From positions 1 to 64,000 of the forward strand of contig SKCR01015050.1 of assembly GCA_019454045.1 (NCBI GenBank): a stretch of 64,000 nt of DNA, in the 5' to 3' direction. Shown piece by piece: positions 58,647 through 64,000 of the stretch. The DNA is from Zanthoxylum bungeanum. Taxonomy: Eukaryota; Streptophyta; Magnoliopsida; Sapindales; Rutaceae. The first letter of the stretch is position 1. Each line of letters opens with the position of its first letter. The position numbers and the translations under genes were made by a program. The notes beneath the pieces are model-generated. The model worked only from the letters and a program-made list of their open reading frames with translations. It ran no database searches and had not been told where the DNA came from.

Positions 58647-59823
58647 TGAACACTAAAAAGTGTACATTTATTAAAAGAAAAATTAATACACTTGTAGTTT
58701 CATTAATTCCCTTAATTTAACACATTTGTTAAATAATATTTATATTTATGTTTATTGTGATTTTTATCTTTTATATAGGTGAAATAATATTTTTGATGCA
58801 TATCTATAAAAATGGACTTGATATTTGGATTTTGGAGGCCAGAAACTTAATACGGGGTTCTAACAGTGTACAACTTTGGAAATTCCAACCTTGCACAATG
58901 TTCATATTTTGGCCATAACCTTTTACTACGATATCGGATTGGGGCGTTTCTAGTTCCAAATGAAAGAAGACTCAAACATCTAAAACTTTGTTGTTCACAA
59001 GATTTCTTAATTATGAAGTTTTCAAGGTCGAAATTGATGTCAAATCTCGCGCACGTGTGTATCTATATATATTTGATGGCAATCCACCACCAAACATGCT
59101 TGCTTTTGCAATTGATTTGCTCGCACCTCATTTTTGTAGTCTGTATTCCATAGTCTTCTCTAAAAATTTGTGGATTTCTACCTCTTATGTGTTTTATTTT
59201 TTTTAAAGCTTTCTTGTATTTTATTTTTCTTTCAGTAATAAAATTATGTGTGTTTTTATTCAAATTATGAGTAGCGAATTTCTTTTTACTAAGGTAATAG
59301 TGTGAAGCTTTTAATATAAAAATATGGATTAATCTCACTTATATTATAATATATAAACTGTAATCTAATGATTAATACTTAATTTAAATCTAGATTAATT
59401 ATTTACAAACTTTGTTACCGCCTATATGGCTGGTTTTATTTATTTGGCATAATTAATTCCTACATTAAATTAACTAGGTAATATTGGACTTGTTATAGAC
59501 AAAAGTTATCAACGCCTTTACGGCTGATTTTATTTATTTTGGCATAATTAATTCCTGAATTATAGGTAATATTGACAATTTGTATATTATAAAAAGTGAG
59601 ATTTCTAAGTTTTAAATATTAAAAGTAGATCCCCTAATCCCAATATTTTATTTTATTGTTGCAGTCTAATTTAAAATTTTCAATCACTTCAAACAAATCA
59701 AGCCTTTTTATTTTTATTAAAATTATTATTATATCATATTAAATCTATTCCCTGTGGATTGACCCCGGACTTACCGGATTATTTTATTTCTTCGACACTC
59801 TTATACTTGGGAGTAAAAAATCA
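58647..59823 (+). repeat. 3' LTR of Athila-like element
   Basis: About 1177 bp, TGAACAC ... aaaaatca. Its last ~700 bp match 13344-14060. The end at 59823 is the best CA, not proven by a target duplication. Confidence 0.68.
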
Positions 59824-60827
59824 CTTTATGATTGTGTCAAGTTTTTTGTGATATACATATACATATATTAGTATATCTCTAATCAGTTTTCTATTGTCGA
59901 TTATGATACGATTATTACATAGAAGATTTGGAAACCTGTACAAGGTACTTTCTGAGTATGTATATGTAATTTGGATGTAAATCGTTCGAAAGGTTATTTG
60001 TATAAAGGATTAGTACTTGATTTATTATTAACGAAAATTTTAAATTTTCCGATTTGATGATATTTCAAATATTTTGGGATATTATAGTTTTATTTAAAGT
60101 TTTGGATTGGTATCAAGTAAGCCTTATGAACTCGGTTTCTTGTTTGGTATATGTATGTATTTTCAAAAGACTTTTCATTTAGGGAGTATAAAAAATAGTA
60201 CGAAGTTTGAAAGATTTTTTATAGAAGTATAAGTACAATGTTAGATTTCCACGTTTTAAGCATAACGATATTAAAGGCATTTTGACAAATATACATATAT
60301 GTTATTTCTAAGATTTATTCTTCTTTGTATATGGTATAAGTGTGGTTACGTATTTAGTTTTATAACTCACACCATAATAATTTTCTAGTTTTGCAGGTTG
60401 GTAATCAGATCGGTAAGCCATACAAGCTTTTGGGAAGTCATGTTCAAGACGAAAGATCACCCAAACTGCAGTCAGTCACTCTAGAGTCCTGAGAGATGTC
60501 GTAGGAGTTCAGGAGTTATGCTAGTTATGTTTGAATCATGTAATGCACACTGTTTTATGTATGTAAATAAAAGTTTTGATTTGTACAAGTATTTGTAGGC
60601 ACAAAACCTTTGAGGATTGATGTTGAGAATTGATATATCTTGGATTGGGACCATAAGTCATTTTGACTTATATAATATTTATTATAGGTCATTTTGGTGC
60701 TACACTGTGTTACAGGTTGTCCAATTTTAGGGTGCGTCATGTCCGTTTTTCGTTAGAATTGAGGATCAAAAAGATTGGTTATTCTTGTCTCCTGCCGATA
60801 ACATCCTACCTCCGGTGGGATATTACA
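59824..60827 (+). mobile_element. 3' part of a Tekay/Del-like LTR
   Basis: Carries ataactcacacc, ctagttttgcaggttgg, aggttgtccaattttaggg, tctcctgccg and the end ggtgggatattaca, in the same order as the LTR ending at 62884. No PBS follows, so it is a solo or split LTR, probably the rest of 5150-7316. Confidence 0.6.
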
Positions 60828-62379
60828 TTAGCACCCATTGTTGAATATTTATCGTTAATTTTGAGTCATTTTTCACCCAGTTGGTGTTAAATAACTTGAA
60901 TACCTCTAACTATTCACGTATATTATAGTAAAAGTATGTTTCAAATTTAGATTGAAAAATAATTCATTTGACAATAGATATTTAATGAACCTGTAACGAT
61001 ATGAAATTATGTATGTGAATGAATACGTAATTATATAAGTATATGAGTACGTATTAGTATATGCATATGATGTTAAGATATGTATAAGTTGGGTATACAG
61101 AATCAATAAGTGTAACAAGTCATGATTTCTGATTGGGTGTTAGCTTATGTATATGTACGTTATATAAATAAGTTATTTTTGTCTTATACATGTAAACTAT
61201 TTGTATAGAGATTGGAATGATTAAGTGCGATAAAGAAGGAATATAAGTTAAGTTCTCCTCAAATGGATATGTTCAATTGGTAAAGATACTAAATCAAATA
61301 TTTCTATATAAAAATTCTGAAAATGAATATATATGATCGATAAAAGAAAAGCTATGAGAACTTTTAAAGATATGACATTTGAATTTCGTAACAAAATATA
61401 TATTCGTAAGTTTGAAACATATGTATGTATGTGAGTGTTTGAATGATATTTTGGAGTATTTTTTTTTATGGATGTGCTTGTGTATGAGAAGTCATGCGAT
61501 GTGGTTGTCGTGATATGCATTCATGTATATATGTTTGATTAGTTGATGTTCTCATGGTATAGTAGTCGAGCTGGTTAGGAATCCGTTCGGACGAAATTCA
61601 TCTCATACATATTCTAAGATAGGTAATGAGTCTCGTACGAGCGTTGTATGTGTAAGCAAATCGTATTTATGTATTGTTGAATGATGTGATCTTTGATGTA
61701 TCGATTGTTATGTGTACTTTGTGGTTGGTTGCAGATGTTTGTAAATATGTTTGAGCGTATGTATGTGTATGATAGAACTCGTGATATGTATGAATCATGC
61801 ATGCTTATATGAAATGAATGAATGATTTGAAACCGATGTGATTGTCAGAGGATATTATGCGTGTTTGTTAAGTAGTATCGGTATGTACATATATGTGTGA
61901 AAAATTCTGAAATTGTATTTGCATGTATATATGTGTGAATGTAAATGAACTCCAAGTGTTAGGCTATTGTAAGGTTATGTAGTTAAAGAAGGTAAGATAA
62001 AGATTTTTTTGGTATTGAAGAAAGAAGTTTTGGTATTAAAGTTAATTATAATTGAATAGAAAGAAGTTTGTTGGATTTACCAGTCTGATGATATTTCAAA
62101 GATATTTACTTGTGATAAGTATTAATATGTGACCTCATGTTTCAACATTCAAATAGTTCTGATGTTATGTGACGTACCATGTGATTTTGAATCCATGCTC
62201 CGTGTGCTTTGAATAAGTGGCCATTGCAATGACAACATGTAAATATGGAAATATGGAAATTTAAGATGGGTAAAGTATAAGGGATAATAAAAAACTGATG
62301 ATTATAAAACTCGTAATAACTTGATAATTCTGTAAAAAAAAAAAATCCTAATGTGATTGACTTGTATGTTCTATTTGTA
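60828..62379 (+). other. AT-rich region before the last LTR end
   Basis: Probably the 5' part of the next LTR, but no TGTAAC start is visible. Many tatgtatatgtatg-like runs. No gene recognised. Confidence 0.4.
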
Positions 62380-62884
62380 GTGCTAGCATGGTTACTTACT
62401 GAGTTTTTATAACTCACACCAAACCAGTTTGCTAGTTTTGCAGGTTGGCTACCATATGGGTCAACCATTGCATTTTTAGAAGTCATGCTCGAGAAGCAGA
62501 TCACCCAAGCGGCAGTCACCCTCCCAAGTCTCATAGAAGAAGTTTTAGAAGTTTAGGATATTTGGTTATCGTTTTGTTATCGTGCAGAGCACGCTGTTTG
62601 TAAATGATTTGGTTGCTTATGATATTGTAGGCATAGAGTCTTTGAATGTTGATAGATGATGTGGGCACAGAGCCCTTAGGATATGATTTTGATATGTTTT
62701 GTGTGGACCTGAAGTCCTTTTGTTTATTTGATCATTTCTTAGATCTCATTTGATGCTAGACTGTGATCCAGGTTGTCCAATTTTAGGATATATCATGCCC
62801 GATTTTTTGAAAATTTGGAGGCTTATAGAGATGGGTTAATCCTGTCTCCTGCCGGTAGCATTTTGCCTCTGGCGGGGTGTTACA
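62380..62884 (+). repeat. 3' end of a Tekay/Del-like 5' LTR
   Basis: Same landmarks as 60360-60827, ending ggcggggtgttaca. A PBS follows, so this is the 5' LTR of an element extending beyond the window. The minus frame 62142-62534 is an antisense artefact. Confidence 0.72.
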
Positions 62885-62888
62885 CTTG

Positions 62889-62900
62889 TGGTATCAGAGC
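62889..62900 (+). other. PBS (initiator tRNA-Met)
   Basis: TGGTATCAGAGC, the canonical site, four bases after the LTR end. Confidence 0.85.
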
Positions 62901-64000
62901 AAAGGTTAAGGTGTCGGTGACTGCAGCTACAGGGTATCCGATCATCTGAGTAAGTTTTCTGTTACGCATAGACTATATAGGTCTCATGTTTGTAATTTGA
63001 TTTGATCTCAGGTATATGATATAATATGCAATGGTTTTTCTTTGATATGTGTGATTTGGATTATTTGTATATGTTTGTATACTACGAATATATATATATA
63101 TATATATACACACACTAAGTTAAAAGTATGTTGTTTATATAGGTTTAAGTATAAGTAAGTAATGTGAATTCAATGTGTTTTGAGATACAAGAGATTCTAT
63201 GATGTTGATAGTCTGAATTATGAACTGATATTTTGAACCATGTTTTGAAAACTTGGTATTTGATTTTTGACATAAAAGTGTTTTGAAAAGAAAAGAAAAG
63301 GAAAAAAGAAAGAAAGATTTCAGATATTTTGATTTTGATTATAAAGAATAAAGAAAATGTTTCCCCATCGACGTTTGATTCAAGTTTTCATGTTTGAGAT
63401 TTATTGATATGTTTCTATCGAGGTGATTGATAATATGTTTTCGGCTCAGTGCTCGAAAATGATTTTGATGTTTTTAAACTATAAATCTTTATTTCGGTCG
63501 AGACGCTCAAAAATCTGTTTCTGTCACGGTGCTTAATGATTTTATATTTTTGACCCTCTATGGCGTTTGTATATATTTCATTTCAGCTTAAACGGGATGC
63601 TTGTTATGGCGTCTAGAACATCAAAAAATGGTTGGCCCACTACCCTGTTAACATGGTTCGTACACTGTCCAGTCTATGCGCGCAACTGAACAATGGATAC
63701 TCGATATGTATTTGAAAAAGTTTACATCAAAGATTTATTTTGATTTACACATATTTATGTTTTGAGGGAAAATCATTTCAAAATAATTTGATTTTGATTT
63801 TGATGCATTTCGATATTGTTTATGATATTATATGATATGATATGTTTTCGTAACAGCGCTTGTGTATGGTTTTTACAGTTTTATAATTTGATATGATATA
63901 TTTATGTCGTGGCGCTTGTATAGGGGTTTGTCCAACTACAATAGGCTGGCCCGACCATCTGTCTACAGAGGATCATTTCGTTTATTATCCTATATGTGCG
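62901..64000 (+). other. Leader of Tekay/Del-like element, cut by window end
   Basis: No gag frame has begun by 64000. A TA microsatellite lies at about 63089-63108, and a degenerate motif (ttttcg..., ...gtgctcg or gcgctt) recurs at about 63440, 63500, 63520, 63850 and 63905. Confidence 0.55.

Larger units (their letters stand above)
55812..59823 (+). mobile_element. Athila-like element, right part with LOG cargo and 3' LTR
   Basis: A pol linker remnant, two unrecognised frames, a LOG pseudogene, an Athila-type 3' region, PPT and LTR. It pairs with 13344-16307 by LTR similarity, strand and gag-to-pol order. Confidence 0.7.

Overview
The window looks like intergenic nuclear DNA of a flowering plant, probably a eudicot. 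Almost all of it is LTR retrotransposons nested in one another. Plant lineages that can be read from domains, primer-binding sites (PBS) and LTR ends are Ty3/gypsy Tat (RNase H plus a second archaeal-type RNase H), Athila-like and Tekay/Del-like, and Ty1/copia. Host sequence appears only as captured, broken pieces of a homeobox-DDT protein (RLT family), a PMT-type methyltransferase and a LOG-type cytokinin enzyme. I see no intact, independent host gene and no rRNA, tRNA gene or CRISPR array. The species cannot be named from what I can see.

Layout. (1) 1-4615: a minus-strand non-autonomous LTR element arranged LTR-internal-LTR-internal-LTR. Each internal part carries the first ~300 residues of an RLT homeobox protein. 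(2) 5150-7316 and 59824-60827: two parts of a Tekay/Del-like LTR, probably one LTR split by everything between. (3) 7317-9024: a plus-strand copia-type LTR without its end. (4) 9025-13343: a minus-strand gag-only copia element. (5) 13344-16307 and 55812-59823: an Athila-like element on plus. Its right half carries a full-length LOG pseudogene where an env-like gene would be. (6) 16308-55811: a minus-strand Tat element, deleted and partly multimeric, broken by three younger insertions. These are a 9.8-kb copia element (16522-26321, target duplication catcc), a 17.1-kb Tat element (27357-44477, target duplication agttg) and a gag-only Athila-like element (48783-54473). (7) 60828-64000: another Tekay/Del-like LTR end, its PBS and the start of its leader on plus.

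The 17.1-kb Tat element is the most complete. In its own direction it reads LTR, tRNA-Arg-type PBS, gag, protease, RT, RNase H, archaeal-type RNase H, integrase, repeat-rich 3' region, PPT, LTR. Stops, frameshifts and lost catalytic residues show it is not autonomous. One of its LTRs, and not the other, contains an exon-intron-exon piece of a PMT methyltransferase gene, which must have entered after integration.

The most notable content is this set of three independent host-gene captures made in apparently different ways: RLT multiplied with its element, PMT taken as genomic DNA with its intron, and LOG without introns. Boundaries come from TG...CA ends, PBS/PPT motifs, target duplications and comparison of LTR copies by eye. 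No database search or alignment program was used.
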